64,000 nt of DNA from Streptomyces chartreusis NRRL 3882 (GCF_900236475.1 NZ_LT963352.1:4882001-4946000); one strand, 5' to 3'; positions 41,127-50,426 are shown, counted from the stretch's first letter. The notes: generated by a model not told the origin, from the sequence alone. Numbers and translations: made by a program.

Positions 41127-41803
41127 CCCGAGTGCTCGTCGTCGAGGACGAGGAGTCCTTCTCCGACGCCCTGTCGTACATGCTCCGCAAGGAGGGCTTC
41201 GAGGTCGCCGTCGCGACCACCGGGCCCGACGGACTCGACGAGTTCGAGCGCAACGGCGCCGACCTCGTCCTCCTCGACCTGATGCTGCCCGGTCTGCCGG
41301 GCACCGAGGTCTGCCGCCAGCTGCGCGGCCGCTCCAACGTCCCCGTCATCATGGTGACCGCCAAGGACAGCGAGATCGACAAGGTCGTCGGCCTGGAGAT
41401 AGGAGCCGACGATTACGTCACCAAGCCGTTCTCCTCGCGCGAGCTCGTCGCGCGCATCCGGGCCGTGCTGCGCCGCAGAGGCGAGCCCGAGGAGGTCACC
41501 CCGGCCGCGCTGGAGGCCGGCCCGGTCCGCATGGACGTCGACCGGCACGTGGTCACCGTCGGCGGCACCAAGGTCGACCTGCCGCTGAAGGAGTTCGACC
41601 TGCTGGAGATGCTGCTGCGCAACGCCGGCCGCGTGCTCACGCGCATGCAGCTCATCGACCGCGTCTGGGGCGCCGACTACGTCGGTGACACCAAGACCCT
41701 GGACGTCCACGTCAAGCGCCTGCGCGCCAAGATCGAGCCGGACCCGGGCGCCCCGCGCTACCTGGTGACGGTCCGCGGCCTGGGCTACAAGTTCGAGCCG
41801 TAA
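41123..41803 (+). CDS. phoP: PhoP, OmpR-type response regulator of the phosphate regulon
   Basis: A 226-residue response regulator: receiver domain (1-120, acceptor Asp52 in LLDLMLPG, switch residues VTAKDSE and YVTKPFSS) and OmpR-type winged helix (about 130-225; LKEFDLLEMLLRNAGRVLTR and TLDVHVKRLRAKIE). It binds PHO boxes and controls phosphate scavenging, and it also represses nitrogen and antibiotic genes in Streptomyces. GTG 41123 overlaps the phoR stop by 4 bases, with GGAGG upstream. Confidence 0.96.
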   Translation: MTRVLVVEDEESFSDALSYMLRKEGFEVAVATTGPDGLDEFERNGADLVLLDLMLPGLPGTEVCRQLRGRSNVPVIMVTAKDSEIDKVVGLEIGADDYVTKPFSSRELVARIRAVLRRRGEPEEVTPAALEAGPVRMDVDRHVVTVGGTKVDLPLKEFDLLEMLLRNAGRVLTRMQLIDRVWGADYVGDTKTLDVHVKRLRAKIEPDPGAPRYLVTVRGLGYKFEP

Positions 41804-41820
41804 GCCGGCGCAGGCACCAC

Positions 41821-41859
41821 GAAGGGCGGGACCTCTCCTCGGAGAGGTCCCGCCCTTTC
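41821..41859 (+). terminator. Strong terminator after phoRP
   Basis: GAAGGGCGGGACCTCTCC (41821-41838) pairs with 41841-41859 in an 18-base stem, 17 bases past the phoP stop. It lies between convergent genes, so it could serve both strands. Confidence 0.85.
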
Positions 41860-41887
41860 GCTACGACTGTTCGCTGTTCCGCGGGGC

Positions 41888-42574
41888 TCAGTGCCCGGCG
41901 CCGGCCGTCGCGCTCGCGGAGGCCGCGTCGGTCGGCGTGGCCGACGACTCGTGGCCGCCCGGCGTCTCGCCCGCGGCGGGGCTCTCGGTGCCGGCCGGTG
42001 AACCCGAGGGGCTGCCCGACGGCGAACCGGACGGGGACGCCGAGGCGCCCGGCGCGGCCGGCACCTCGGTCGGGCCCCACTCGGCGAAGTAGTGCTTCGC
42101 GGGGACGACGAACGCGCGCAGGCTCACGTCGCCCGTCTTGCTGAAGGTGAAGGTGACCTTCTGGGCGTTGCCGTCCTGGACGGCCTCGCGGCTGCTCGGC
42201 ACGATGGCGGTGGCGTTGTCCTTGCCGCCCAGGACCAGCGAGCCGTGGGCCGGGATGCTCAGGCTGCCGCCCTTGGCGGGCTTCAGCTCGACCTGCTTGC
42301 CGGTGCCCGGCAGGGTGATGGACTCCAGCGTCTCGGCGGTGCTGCCGGAGTTGAAGAAGGTGGCGGAGATCGCGGCCGGGCCGGTCGACTCGAGGTCGGG
42401 CTGCGTGATCACGATCGCGTTCTGGACCTTGATGTTGCCGACGCTCGTCGCCGCGTTGTCCGGCTTGATCTCGAGGGTCTGCGCGTTGTTGCCGGCGCCG
42501 CACGCGGCGAGCGAGGCGACGGAGAACGCGATGGCGGCCGCGGCGAGGACGCCGCGTCGAAGGCTGCTGCTCAC
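41888..42574 (-). CDS. Secreted lipoprotein (copper-chaperone/DUF461-like)
   Basis: A 228-residue lipoprotein: signal with lipobox SVASLAAC (Cys about 22), a beta-sandwich domain (about 40-165) with NAIVITQPDLESTGPAAISA and TFFNSGSTAETLESITLPGT, like the PCuAC/DUF461 group, then a low-complexity Ser/Pro/Gly/Ala tail with GSPSGSPSGSP repeats. The Met/His copper motif is not clear, so metal binding is uncertain. GTG 42574 gives the proper signal; AAGGAG lies 11 bases upstream. It converges on phoP. Confidence 0.75.
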   Translation of the reverse strand: MSSSLRRGVLAAAAIAFSVASLAACGAGNNAQTLEIKPDNAATSVGNIKVQNAIVITQPDLESTGPAAISATFFNSGSTAETLESITLPGTGKQVELKPAKGGSLSIPAHGSLVLGGKDNATAIVPSSREAVQDGNAQKVTFTFSKTGDVSLRAFVVPAKHYFAEWGPTEVPAAPGASASPSGSPSGSPSGSPAGTESPAAGETPGGHESSATPTDAASASATAGAGH

Positions 42575-43156
42575 GGCGGCGGCAACTCCTTGACTCGAGC
42601 GGAGCGGCCGATAAAGCCGCCCTAAGTGTCTGTCAGCAGGCCACAGGTTACCGAGCCGTTCCCGCCCGGCCGCACCCGACCCCCCGGCACCTGTGGTCCC
42701 ACAGGAGTCACAACTGACACCTGGGGCACATTGGCCGGGTGTTCGTCCGGCATTCACATAAGAGCCTCGGGCGGCAGCGCGAATTTTCCGTGAAGGAATG
42801 CGCGGGTGACCTCGGAATTGATCACCGACGGCACGCCCGGACGCCCGGTGATCAATTCCGGATTCGACCGGAACCCGGCTCGGGCCACCGAACGGAGTAG
42901 CGGAAGTCGATCATACGGAACCGGACATATGGGACTGTTCGGCCGCTTGGAGGAGGCTCCGGATGTGTGTAACGTACGCGTTTCGCTCGGCCCGGAGAGC
43001 GGCTCCGACCTGCGAATACCTTCTTCCATCCCCTGTCCGAAGCACGTTCCTGTTGGACTTGTCAAGCCCCGAGATATGCCCTGACCTGCGAAAACGCCAT
43101 TCAGAACCCGCGGTTTCCGTGTTACCCTGGATAGCCACGGAAGGGGTACCTGTCAC
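42575..43156. other. 582-base non-coding region before carD
   Basis: No convincing gene. Frames present have low GC third positions, unlike neighbours. It holds a long inverted repeat at 42813-42860 and, near its end, TACCCT at 43123-43128, a possible -10 for carD. The GC content is visibly lower around 42730-43130. Confidence 0.6.
42813..42860. repeat. 15-bp perfect inverted repeat with 18-base loop
   Basis: CGGAATTGATCACCG (42813-42827) and its complement (42846-42860). It could be the terminator of an unseen small RNA, a structured leader of the carD transcript, or an operator pair. Confidence 0.8.
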
Positions 43157-43639
43157 ATGACGTTCAAGGTTGGCGACACCGTGGTCTATCCCCATCACGG
43201 GGCCGCGCTGATCGAGGCTATCGAAACTCGCCAGATCAAAGGCGTGGACAAGACCTACTTGGTGCTGAAGGTCGCCCAGGGTGACCTGACAGTGCGTGTG
43301 CCAGCGGACAATGCGGAGTTCGTCGGCGTGCGTGATGTGGTCGGTCAGGACGGGCTGGACCGGGTCTTCGAGGTGCTGCGCGCGCCGTACGCCGAGGAGC
43401 CCACGAACTGGTCCCGTCGTTACAAGGCAAACCTGGAGAAGCTCGCCTCGGGCGATGTCATCAAGGTCGCGGAAGTGGTGCGTGACCTGTGGCGTCGTGA
43501 GCGTGAGCGCGGACTCTCCGCCGGTGAGAAGCGCATGCTCGCCAAGGCCCGCCAGATCCTGGTGAGCGAGCTCGCCCTCGCGGAGAACACCAACGAGGAC
43601 AAGGCCGAGGCCCTGCTCGACGAGGTTCTCGCCTCCTGA
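43157..43639 (+). CDS. carD: CarD-family RNA polymerase-binding regulator
   Basis: A 160-residue CarD: N-terminal RNA-polymerase-interacting Tudor-like domain (MTFKVGDTVVYPHHGAALIE, 1-60) and a helical DNA-binding domain (about 70-160; NWSRRYKANLEKLASGD, with the conserved Trp that wedges into promoter DNA). It stabilises open complexes, notably at rRNA promoters. GGAAGGGG precedes ATG 43157. ispD-ispF follow, the order also found in mycobacteria. Confidence 0.95.
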   Translation: MTFKVGDTVVYPHHGAALIEAIETRQIKGVDKTYLVLKVAQGDLTVRVPADNAEFVGVRDVVGQDGLDRVFEVLRAPYAEEPTNWSRRYKANLEKLASGDVIKVAEVVRDLWRRERERGLSAGEKRMLAKARQILVSELALAENTNEDKAEALLDEVLAS

Positions 43640-43687
43640 GGCGAAGCCGGTCGCTCAGCACTCTGCTGATCAACTCTGCACATCGAA

Positions 43688-43735
43688 ATGCCGCGGTGCC
43701 CGATGACGATTCTCTGTCGCCGGGCGCTGCGGCAT
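43688..43735 (+). terminator. Hairpin after carD
   Basis: ATGCCGCGGTGCCCG (43688-43702) pairs with 43721-43735 at 13 of 15 positions, 48 bases past the carD stop. The rest of 43640-43924 shows no gene. Confidence 0.5.
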
Positions 43736-43924
43736 GTTCGTACTCGGATGCCCAATGCGCCGTCACCGCCGGATGTGTTATCACTCACGATCCGGTGCTT
43801 GGCGTGCCGGGCCCGGGCAGCCGGCTCGACCAGCGTCACGGAAGGGTCCGGTCGAGCGCGTCGCGCCCGGCACTCCTCCAGGCCATACCCACGCCAGGGC
43901 AACACACAAACCTGACAGGAACCG

Positions 43925-44689
43925 ATGTCTGACGATTCCCGCCCCACGCCGTCGGCCGCCCCCTCGGCAGCCCGTACGGCGGCCGTGATCCCGGCCGCCG
44001 GCCGTGGTGTCCGGCTCGGCCCGGGCGCCCCCAAGGCGCTCCGCGCGCTGGGCGGCACTCCCATGCTCATCCACGCGGTCCGCGCGATGGCCGCCTCCCG
44101 CGCCGTTTCGCTGGTCGTCGTCGTGGCCCCGCCCGACGGTGCCGCCGAGGTCAAGTCGCTGCTCGACGCGCACGCGCTGCCCGAGCGGACCGACTTCCTC
44201 GTCGTACCGGGCGGACGGACCCGCCAGGAGTCCGTGAGGCTCGGCCTGGACGCGCTGCCGCCCGGCCACGACATCGTGCTGGTGCACGACGCGGCCCGGC
44301 CGCTGGTGCCGGTGGACACGGTCGACGCCGTGATCGAGGCCGTCCGCGAGGGCGCCCCGGCCGTGGTCCCGGCGCTGCCGCTCGCCGACACCGTCAAGCA
44401 GGTCGAGCCCGCCCAGGCCCCCGGCGAGCCGGAGCCGGTGGTCGCCACGCCGGAGCGCGCGCGGCTGCGGGCGGTGCAGACACCGCAGGGCTTCGACCGG
44501 GCGACGCTGGTACGGGCGCACGAGACGGTCACCGGGGACGTCACCGACGACGCCGGCATGGTCGAGCAGCTCGGCCTCACGGTCGTGGCGGTGCCCGGCC
44601 ACGAGGAGGCGTTCAAGGTCACCCGGCCCCTGGACCTGGTGCTCGCGGAGGCGGTCCTGGCCCGCAGGAGGCTCAACGATGGCTTCTGA
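43925..44689 (+). CDS. ispD: 2-C-methyl-D-erythritol 4-phosphate cytidylyltransferase
   Basis: A 254-residue enzyme of the MEP isoprenoid pathway that joins CTP and MEP to give CDP-ME. The nucleotide-binding VIPAAGRGVRLGPGAPKAL is at about 21-39, the catalytic region VLVHDAARPLVP near 118 and TPQGFDRATL near 187. It overlaps ispF by 11 bases, so the two are coupled. AGGAACC precedes the ATG. Confidence 0.95.
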   Translation: MSDDSRPTPSAAPSAARTAAVIPAAGRGVRLGPGAPKALRALGGTPMLIHAVRAMAASRAVSLVVVVAPPDGAAEVKSLLDAHALPERTDFLVVPGGRTRQESVRLGLDALPPGHDIVLVHDAARPLVPVDTVDAVIEAVREGAPAVVPALPLADTVKQVEPAQAPGEPEPVVATPERARLRAVQTPQGFDRATLVRAHETVTGDVTDDAGMVEQLGLTVVAVPGHEEAFKVTRPLDLVLAEAVLARRRLNDGF

Positions 44690-45182
44690 CGCGATGCCCG
44701 GGATGCCGCTGCCCCAGGTCGGCATCGGCACCGACATCCACGCCTTCGAGGAGGGGCGCGAACTGTGGTGCGCCGGCCTGAAGTGGGAGGGCGAGGGGCC
44801 GGGCCTGGCCGGCCACTCGGACGCGGACGTCGTCGCGCACGCCGCGTGCAACGCGCTGTTCTCGGCGGCCGGCCTCGGCGACCTGGGACAGCACTTCGGC
44901 ACGGGCCGCCCCGAGTGGTCCGGCGCGTCGGGCGTCACGCTGCTGACGGAGGCGGCCCGGATCGTCCGCGAGGCCGGGTTCCGCATCGGCAACATCGCCG
45001 TACAGGTGGTGGGCCCGAGGCCGAAGATCGGCAAACGGCGGGACGAAGCGCAGAAGCTCCTGTCGGAGGCGGCGGGAGCACCGGTGTCGGTGTCGGGGGC
45101 GACGACGGACGGCCTGGGCTTCCCCGGGCGCGGCGAGGGCCTCATGGCGGTGGCGACGGCGCTGGTCGTGCGAGTCGGGTGA
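44679..45182 (+). CDS. ispF: 2-C-methyl-D-erythritol 2,4-cyclodiphosphate synthase
   Basis: A 167-residue enzyme that cyclises CDP-ME 2-phosphate to MEcPP with loss of CMP. The metal-binding GIGTDIHAFEEG (about 16-27) and GHSDADVVAHA (about 45-55) and the closing SVSGATTDGLGFPGRGEGL are intact. It overlaps the ispD end. It normally forms a trimer in the cytoplasm. Confidence 0.95.
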   Translation: MASDAMPGMPLPQVGIGTDIHAFEEGRELWCAGLKWEGEGPGLAGHSDADVVAHAACNALFSAAGLGDLGQHFGTGRPEWSGASGVTLLTEAARIVREAGFRIGNIAVQVVGPRPKIGKRRDEAQKLLSEAAGAPVSVSGATTDGLGFPGRGEGLMAVATALVVRVG

Positions 45183-45227
45183 ACGACACTGCCCCACACA
45201 CCCCCCACGGCCTACTACCCTGGTCCC

Positions 45228-46625
45228 GTGACTATTCGCCTGTACGACACCAGCGCCCGGCAGATCCGTGACTTCTCCCCGCTCAAGCCGGGTTGTGTCT
45301 CGATCTACCTGTGCGGTGCCACCGTGCAGGCCGCACCCCACATCGGGCACATCCGGTCGGGTCTGAACTTCGACATCATGCGCCGCTGGTTCGCGTACCG
45401 CGGCTACGAGGTGACGTTCATCCGCAACGTCACGGACATCGACGACAAGATCATCGCCAAGTCGGCCGACCAGAACCGCCCCTGGTGGGCCATCGGCTAC
45501 GAGAACGAGCGCGCGTTCAACGACGGCTACCACGCCCTCGGCTGCCTGCCGCCGACCTACGAGCCGCGGGCCACGGGCCACGTGACCGAGATGGTCGAGA
45601 TGATGCGCGGCCTCATCGAGCGCGGGCACGCCTACGAGGCCGACGGCAACGTCTACTTCGACGTGCGCTCCTTCCCGGAGTACCTGGCGCTGTCCAACCA
45701 GGAGCTGGACAACCTCCAGCAGCCGTCCGGCGCCGGCGAGACCGGCAAGCGCGACCCGCGGGACTTCGCCATGTGGAAGGCGGCGAAGCCGGGGGAGCCC
45801 AGCTGGGAGACACCTTGGGGCCGCGGCCGCCCGGGCTGGCACCTGGAGTGCTCGGCGATGGCGCACAGGTACCTCGGCACCGCCTTCGACATCCACGGCG
45901 GCGGCCTCGACCTGGTCTTCCCGCACCACGAGAACGAGATCGCCCAGGCCAAGGCCTACGGCGACGACTTCGCCCAGTACTGGGTGCACAACGCCTGGGT
46001 CACCATGAGCGGCGAGAAGATGTCCAAGTCGCTCGGCAACTCGGTCCTGGTCAGCGAGATGGTCAAGCGCTGGCGCCCCATCGTGCTGCGCTACTACCTC
46101 GGCACCCCGCACTACCGCTCGATGATCGAGTACAGCGAGGAGGCGCTGCGCGAGGCCGAGTCGGCGTTCGCGCGGATCGAGGGCTTCGTGCAGCGCGTGG
46201 TGGAGAAGGCCGGTGCCGTCGAGCCGGCCGCCGAGGTGCCGCTGGCCTTCGCCGAGGCGATGGACGACGACCTGGGCGTGCCGCAGGCGCTCGCCGTGGT
46301 GCACACCACGGTCCGGCAGGGCAACAGCGCGCTGGCCGCCGACGACAAGGAAGCCGCGGTGGCCCGGCTCGCCGAGGTCCGTGCCATGCTCGGCGTCCTC
46401 GGGCTGGACCCGCTCGACCCCCACTCGGCCGGGGAGAGCGACCGAGGCGAAGACCTGCACGGCGTGGTCGACACGCTCGTCCGCATGGTCCTCGACCAGC
46501 GCGAGGCCGCCCGGGCCCGCAAGGACTGGCCCACCGCGGACGCCATCCGGGACCAGCTGAGCCAGTCCGGTCTGGTCATCGAGGACAGCCCGCAGGGACC
46601 GCGCTGGAGCCTCGGACCGCGCTGA
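45228..46625 (+). CDS. cysS: Cysteinyl-tRNA synthetase
   Basis: A 465-residue class I synthetase: CxYVCG-type zinc Cys in YLCGATVQAAPHIGHIRSG with the HIGH-like signature HIGH, FIRNVTDIDDKII, zinc ligands in GWHLECSAM and HGGGLDLVFPHHENE, and the KMSKS loop GEKMSKSLGN. It charges tRNA-Cys. GTG 45228 follows a -10 TACCCT (45216-45221) by 6 bases, so translation is probably leaderless. It follows ispF by 45 bases. Confidence 0.96.
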   Translation: MTIRLYDTSARQIRDFSPLKPGCVSIYLCGATVQAAPHIGHIRSGLNFDIMRRWFAYRGYEVTFIRNVTDIDDKIIAKSADQNRPWWAIGYENERAFNDGYHALGCLPPTYEPRATGHVTEMVEMMRGLIERGHAYEADGNVYFDVRSFPEYLALSNQELDNLQQPSGAGETGKRDPRDFAMWKAAKPGEPSWETPWGRGRPGWHLECSAMAHRYLGTAFDIHGGGLDLVFPHHENEIAQAKAYGDDFAQYWVHNAWVTMSGEKMSKSLGNSVLVSEMVKRWRPIVLRYYLGTPHYRSMIEYSEEALREAESAFARIEGFVQRVVEKAGAVEPAAEVPLAFAEAMDDDLGVPQALAVVHTTVRQGNSALAADDKEAAVARLAEVRAMLGVLGLDPLDPHSAGESDRGEDLHGVVDTLVRMVLDQREAARARKDWPTADAIRDQLSQSGLVIEDSPQGPRWSLGPR

Positions 46626-46651
46626 CCCGATCGCGATCCGGAAGATCGATT

Positions 46652-46677
46652 GTGCCGCCCGGGCCTCCGGGCGGCAC
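46652..46677 (+). terminator. Terminator after cysS
   Basis: A perfect 11-base stem, GTGCCGCCCGG (46652-46662) with 46667-46677 and a 4-base loop, 27 bases past the stop. Confidence 0.8.
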
Positions 46678-46722
46678 ACTTCATAGTCGTAGTACGTCAC
46701 CGCACCCACAGACAGGTAGGTC

Positions 46723-47664
46723 ATGGCAGCCAACAACCGCCGCATGTCCGGCAAGAAGGGCGCGCAGGTCGGCAGTGGCGGCCAGCGGCGCAAGGGCTTG
46801 GAGGGCAAGGGCCCCACTCCGCCCGCCGAGATGCGCAAGGGACACAAGAAGAACCGTGTCGCCAACGCCAAGGCGCGGCAGACGGCCCGCCGCCCCGCGC
46901 CCCGGGGCCGCGGCGGCAAGTCCACGTCCGAGCTGGTCGTCGGCCGCAACCCGGTCTACGAGGCGCTGCGCGAGGGCGTGCCCGCCTCCACGCTGTACGT
47001 CCAGCAGTTCATCGACAACGACGAGCGCGTCCGTGAGGCCCTCCAGCTCGCCGCCGAGCGCGGCGGGATCAACCTCATGGAGGCCCCCCGCCCCGAGCTC
47101 GACCGGATGACGAACGGGCTGAACCACCAGGGGCTCGTGCTCCAGGTCCCGCCGTACGAGTACGCCCACCCGCAGGACCTCGCCGAGGCCGCCCTCGACG
47201 ACGGCGAGGACCCGCTGATCGTCGCGCTCGACGGTGTCACCGACCCGCGCAACCTGGGCGCGGTCGTCCGCTCCGTCTCCGCCTTCGGGGGGCACGGCGT
47301 CGTCGTACCCGAGCGGCGGGCCGCCGGGATGACGGCCGGTGCCTGGAAGACGTCCGCCGGCACGGCCGCCCGTACGCCCGTCGCCCGCGCCACCAACCTG
47401 ACGCGCGCGCTGGAGGCGTACAAGAAGGCCGGCATCGTGGTCGTCGGACTGGCCGCCGACGGTGAGGTCGAGCTCGGTGAACTGGAGGCCCTGGGCGGGC
47501 CCGTCGCCATCGTCGTCGGCAGCGAGGGCAAGGGACTGTCCCGGCTGGTCGGGGAGACCTGCGACTTCCGGGTGCGGATCCCGATGCCGGGCGGCGCCGA
47601 GTCGCTCAACGCCGGTGTGGCGGCGGGGATCGTGCTCTACGAGGCGGCCCGCCGACGCGCCTGA
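46723..47664 (+). CDS. rlmB: 23S rRNA 2'-O-methyltransferase RlmB (SpoU family)
   Basis: A 313-residue SpoU-type enzyme: basic N-terminal extension (1-65, rich in Lys/Arg), substrate-binding domain (about 66-140, VVGRNPVYEALREG) and SPOUT catalytic domain with DGVTDPRNLGAVVRS (motif 1), IVVGSEGKGLS (motif 2) and IPMPGGAESLNAGVAAGI (motif 3). It methylates the ribose of a guanosine in 23S rRNA (G2251 in E. coli numbering); exact site here is inferred. GTAGGTC precedes ATG 46723. Confidence 0.9.
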   Translation: MAANNRRMSGKKGAQVGSGGQRRKGLEGKGPTPPAEMRKGHKKNRVANAKARQTARRPAPRGRGGKSTSELVVGRNPVYEALREGVPASTLYVQQFIDNDERVREALQLAAERGGINLMEAPRPELDRMTNGLNHQGLVLQVPPYEYAHPQDLAEAALDDGEDPLIVALDGVTDPRNLGAVVRSVSAFGGHGVVVPERRAAGMTAGAWKTSAGTAARTPVARATNLTRALEAYKKAGIVVVGLAADGEVELGELEALGGPVAIVVGSEGKGLSRLVGETCDFRVRIPMPGGAESLNAGVAAGIVLYEAARRRA

Positions 47665-47792
47665 ACAGGCGTCTGCCGCCTCACCCGTACGGGTTAATTC
47701 CGGTGACAGCAGGGCGATGAGGACAAGCTTGACGGGGTCCGGACAGATCCGGCGAGTCAAAGCAGTGTCCTATCCGGACGTCACTCGGTTAG

Positions 47793-49511
47793 ATGAGTGT
47801 GGACACCAGAACACCCCGCACACCCACGGGGGACCGCTCGTCGGGACTCGACGACGCTCCCGCGCTGAGCATGGTGAAGGTGCCGAGCGACCCGGCGCAG
47901 GTCATCGTCAATCACGCGAGTTTCCGCGTGCAGTTGGGCGTCTCGACGCGTCGCGTCCAGTCCCCCCGGGTCGCACGGCATCTGACCGCCAGCGAGGACA
48001 CCGCCCGCATCCCCGTCGTCACCGCCGGGGGCGCGGCGGACGGGGCCACCACCCGCCGCCGGCCCGTCGTCTGGAGCGGCAAGTCCGCGCCCGACGACAC
48101 CGGCGCGCACCGGCTCCTCCAGGCCGTCCGGCACGAGAGCGTCCGCCACCCCGACGAGTCCGCCACGGACACCGGGGCCACCCAGGTCATCTCCCGCGTG
48201 GGCACCGACCCGCAGGGCCCGGGCTACGGCGCCGGATACCCGGGCGGCGGCTACGGCGGCACCGGCTACGAGGGCGACGGCCACCAGGACGAGCTCACCC
48301 AGACCGTCGAGACCCCCGTCATCGGCCCGCAGCGCACCCACGATCCCGCCGACGGCACCCGACTGCTGCCGCCGATGCGCACGGTGGGCAGCGCCTACGA
48401 GGAACCCGCCTACGAGGGCGGGCAGTTCGAGGAACTCGCCGCCGAGGCGGACGACACCGAGCGGCCCGCCAAGCGTCACGGCGACGACCCGGCACGGCAC
48501 GCCTACTACCCGGGCCGCCGGATGAACCTCGGCGTCGTCCTGCTCCCGCTGCGCGTCTTCCTCGGCTTCATCTCCATCTACGCCGGCATGGGCAAGCTGT
48601 GCGACCCCGTCTACTTCGACGGCGGCAAGCGCGGCTCCATGGTCAAGTGGCTCAACACCCTGCACCCCTGGGAAGTCGCCGAGCCGCTGCGCCAGTTCGC
48701 CCTGGAGCACCCGATCGGCTCCGGACTGGTCATCGCCTTCGCCCAGGTCGTCGTCGGCGTCCTGACGGTCCTCGGCTGCTGGCAGCGCGTCGCCGCCTGC
48801 TTCGGCGCCCTGCTCTCGGCCGCGCTGCTGGTCACCGTCAGCTGGAAGAGCGTCCCCGTCTACGAGACCCCCGACATCATCTACCTCGCCGCCTGGTCCC
48901 CGCTGATCATCGCCGGCGCCCCCGTCTACTCCGTCGACGGCCGCCTGGCCGGCAGCGCCTGGCGCCGTCTCGGGCCCCGCGCCGACATCTGGGACCTGCG
49001 CCGCTACGTGCTGCGCCGTGGCGCCCTCGTCACCGCCGTCGCCACGGGCCTCACGCTGCTCGTCGGCTCACTGCTCGGCGGCGCCGTCCGCGACGCCGAC
49101 CGGGTCGTCGTCCCCGGCCCGGGCGAGGCGCCGCGCAACGAACTGCCCGGCTCCCCGCTCCCGGGCGAACCCGGCAAGCGGCACGACAGGCGGACCCCGT
49201 CGGCCTCCTCCTCGCCCACCCAGGGCGCCACGGCCGGCTCGGCCAGCCCCAGCGCGGGGACCACGACCAGGCCGGGTGCCACCCGGAACGCCGGCACCGT
49301 CACCGGCGGCTCGCCCAGCCAGACGCAGGGCAGCGCGGGTCAGGCCCCGCCCCGGCAGTCCTCCCCGGCCGGTCAGGCCCCGAGCACCACCTCGGGCCCC
49401 ACCTCCGGCGGCACGGGCTCGACCGGCGGCACGGGCTCGACCGGTGGCTCCGGCGACGGCGGCTCCTCGTCCACGGGCCGGCCGGGCCTGGTGGGCGGCC
49501 TGCTGGGCTAG
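47793..49511 (+). CDS. DoxX-family membrane protein with long low-complexity arms
   Basis: A 572-residue protein. Residues 1-245 are hydrophilic and disordered; about 246-400 form a DoxX domain with four or more transmembrane helices (NLGVVLLPLRVFLGFISIYA; GLVIAFAQVVVGVLTVLGCW; LLSAALLVTVSWKS) and a further helix near 415 (AVATGLTLLVGSLLGGAV). The tail after 440 is Ser/Thr/Gly/Pro-rich with GGTGSTGG repeats. DoxX proteins often associate with oxidoreductases in the membrane; no partner is visible here. The start's ribosome binding site is not obvious. Confidence 0.78.
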   Translation: MSVDTRTPRTPTGDRSSGLDDAPALSMVKVPSDPAQVIVNHASFRVQLGVSTRRVQSPRVARHLTASEDTARIPVVTAGGAADGATTRRRPVVWSGKSAPDDTGAHRLLQAVRHESVRHPDESATDTGATQVISRVGTDPQGPGYGAGYPGGGYGGTGYEGDGHQDELTQTVETPVIGPQRTHDPADGTRLLPPMRTVGSAYEEPAYEGGQFEELAAEADDTERPAKRHGDDPARHAYYPGRRMNLGVVLLPLRVFLGFISIYAGMGKLCDPVYFDGGKRGSMVKWLNTLHPWEVAEPLRQFALEHPIGSGLVIAFAQVVVGVLTVLGCWQRVAACFGALLSAALLVTVSWKSVPVYETPDIIYLAAWSPLIIAGAPVYSVDGRLAGSAWRRLGPRADIWDLRRYVLRRGALVTAVATGLTLLVGSLLGGAVRDADRVVVPGPGEAPRNELPGSPLPGEPGKRHDRRTPSASSSPTQGATAGSASPSAGTTTRPGATRNAGTVTGGSPSQTQGSAGQAPPRQSSPAGQAPSTTSGPTSGGTGSTGGTGSTGGSGDGGSSSTGRPGLVGGLLG

Positions 49512-49526
49512 CGGACAGAGCAGGTG

Positions 49527-49565
49527 GCGAAGGGCCCCGCACCGTGAAGGTGCGGGGCCCTTCGC
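49527..49565. terminator. Bidirectional terminator
   Basis: A perfect 17-base stem, GCGAAGGGCCCCGCACC (49527-49543) with 49549-49565, between convergent genes. Confidence 0.85.
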
Positions 49566-49586
49566 CGCCTTGGGGGCCCGGGCTTC

Positions 49587-50318
49587 TCAGCGCCCAGAAG
49601 CCGCCAGCTCCTTCGCGGCCTCGGTCAGGTCCTTGGCCGTGTCGATCGCACGCCAATACGACCCCTGAGGGATCGTGAACCCGGCCAGCCGCCGCTCGCG
49701 GGCCAGTCGCGGGAACGTCGTGCGCTCGTGGTCCCCCCGGTCCGGCAGCAGCCCCGCGAACTCGGGGGAGAAGACGTACACACCCGCGTTGATCTCGAAG
49801 GTCGACGGCGGGGCCTCGATGAAGTCCGTGATGCGGCCGAAGCCGTCCGTCTTCACCGCGCCCCACGGCAGCCGGGGCCGGGCCAGGGCCAGCGTCGCGA
49901 CGGCGTCCCGCTCGGTGTGGAAGTCCGCCATGTCACGCAGCGAGAACCGGGTCCAGATGTCGCCGTTCGTGGCGTACCAGGGCTGGTCCGGGTGGGGAAG
50001 ATGCGCGGCGGCGTACTTCAGGCCGCCACCGCGGCCGAGAGGCTCCGACTCCACGACCGTGGTGACGGAGACGGGCAGATCGGCCGTCTCCAGCCACTTC
50101 TGGAGCACCTCGGCGAGGTGGCCGCAGGAGACCACCACGTCCGTCACGCCCTCCTCGGCGAGCCAGGACAGCTGATGGCCGATGATCGGAGTCCCCGTCC
50201 CGGGGATCTCGACCATCGGCTTGGGCCGGTCGTCGGTGTACGGACGGAGCCGGGAGCCCTGGCCACCGGCCAGAACGACGGCTTGAACGGGGCGGGACGC
50301 GGCGCTCGGATCGCTCAT
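49587..50318 (-). CDS. Sugar nucleotidyltransferase-like protein
   Basis: A 243-residue nucleotidyltransferase: AVVLAGGQGSRLRPYTDDRPKPM at about 13-35 (signature G-x-G-x-R and PKP), IIGHQLSWLAEEGV, then GDIWTRFSLRDMADFH with the catalytic Asp. It resembles mannose/glucose-1-phosphate nucleotidyltransferases but lacks a C-terminal hexapeptide or regulatory domain, so the sugar is uncertain. A TACAGT hexamer lies 8 bases upstream of the ATG on the minus strand, suggesting a near-leaderless mRNA. Confidence 0.85.
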   Translation of the reverse strand: MSDPSAASRPVQAVVLAGGQGSRLRPYTDDRPKPMVEIPGTGTPIIGHQLSWLAEEGVTDVVVSCGHLAEVLQKWLETADLPVSVTTVVESEPLGRGGGLKYAAAHLPHPDQPWYATNGDIWTRFSLRDMADFHTERDAVATLALARPRLPWGAVKTDGFGRITDFIEAPPSTFEINAGVYVFSPEFAGLLPDRGDHERTTFPRLARERRLAGFTIPQGSYWRAIDTAKDLTEAAKELAASGR

Positions 50319-50426
50319 GAGACCGAACTGTACGTGGCGTCCCGCCCGGGGCCGCGGCGGACGAGGGTTCTCGCGTCAGCCGCTGCCGGCTTCTTACCTC
50401 TCTTGTCCGGCGGCAGGGCGGGGTGC

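Noticed and set aside
42806..43084. A 92-codon frame before carD
   Set aside because: Low GC at third positions, overlaps the inverted repeat, no known homology.
42911..43198. A 95-codon minus-strand frame overlapping the carD start
   Set aside because: Would cover the carD promoter and lacks coding bias.
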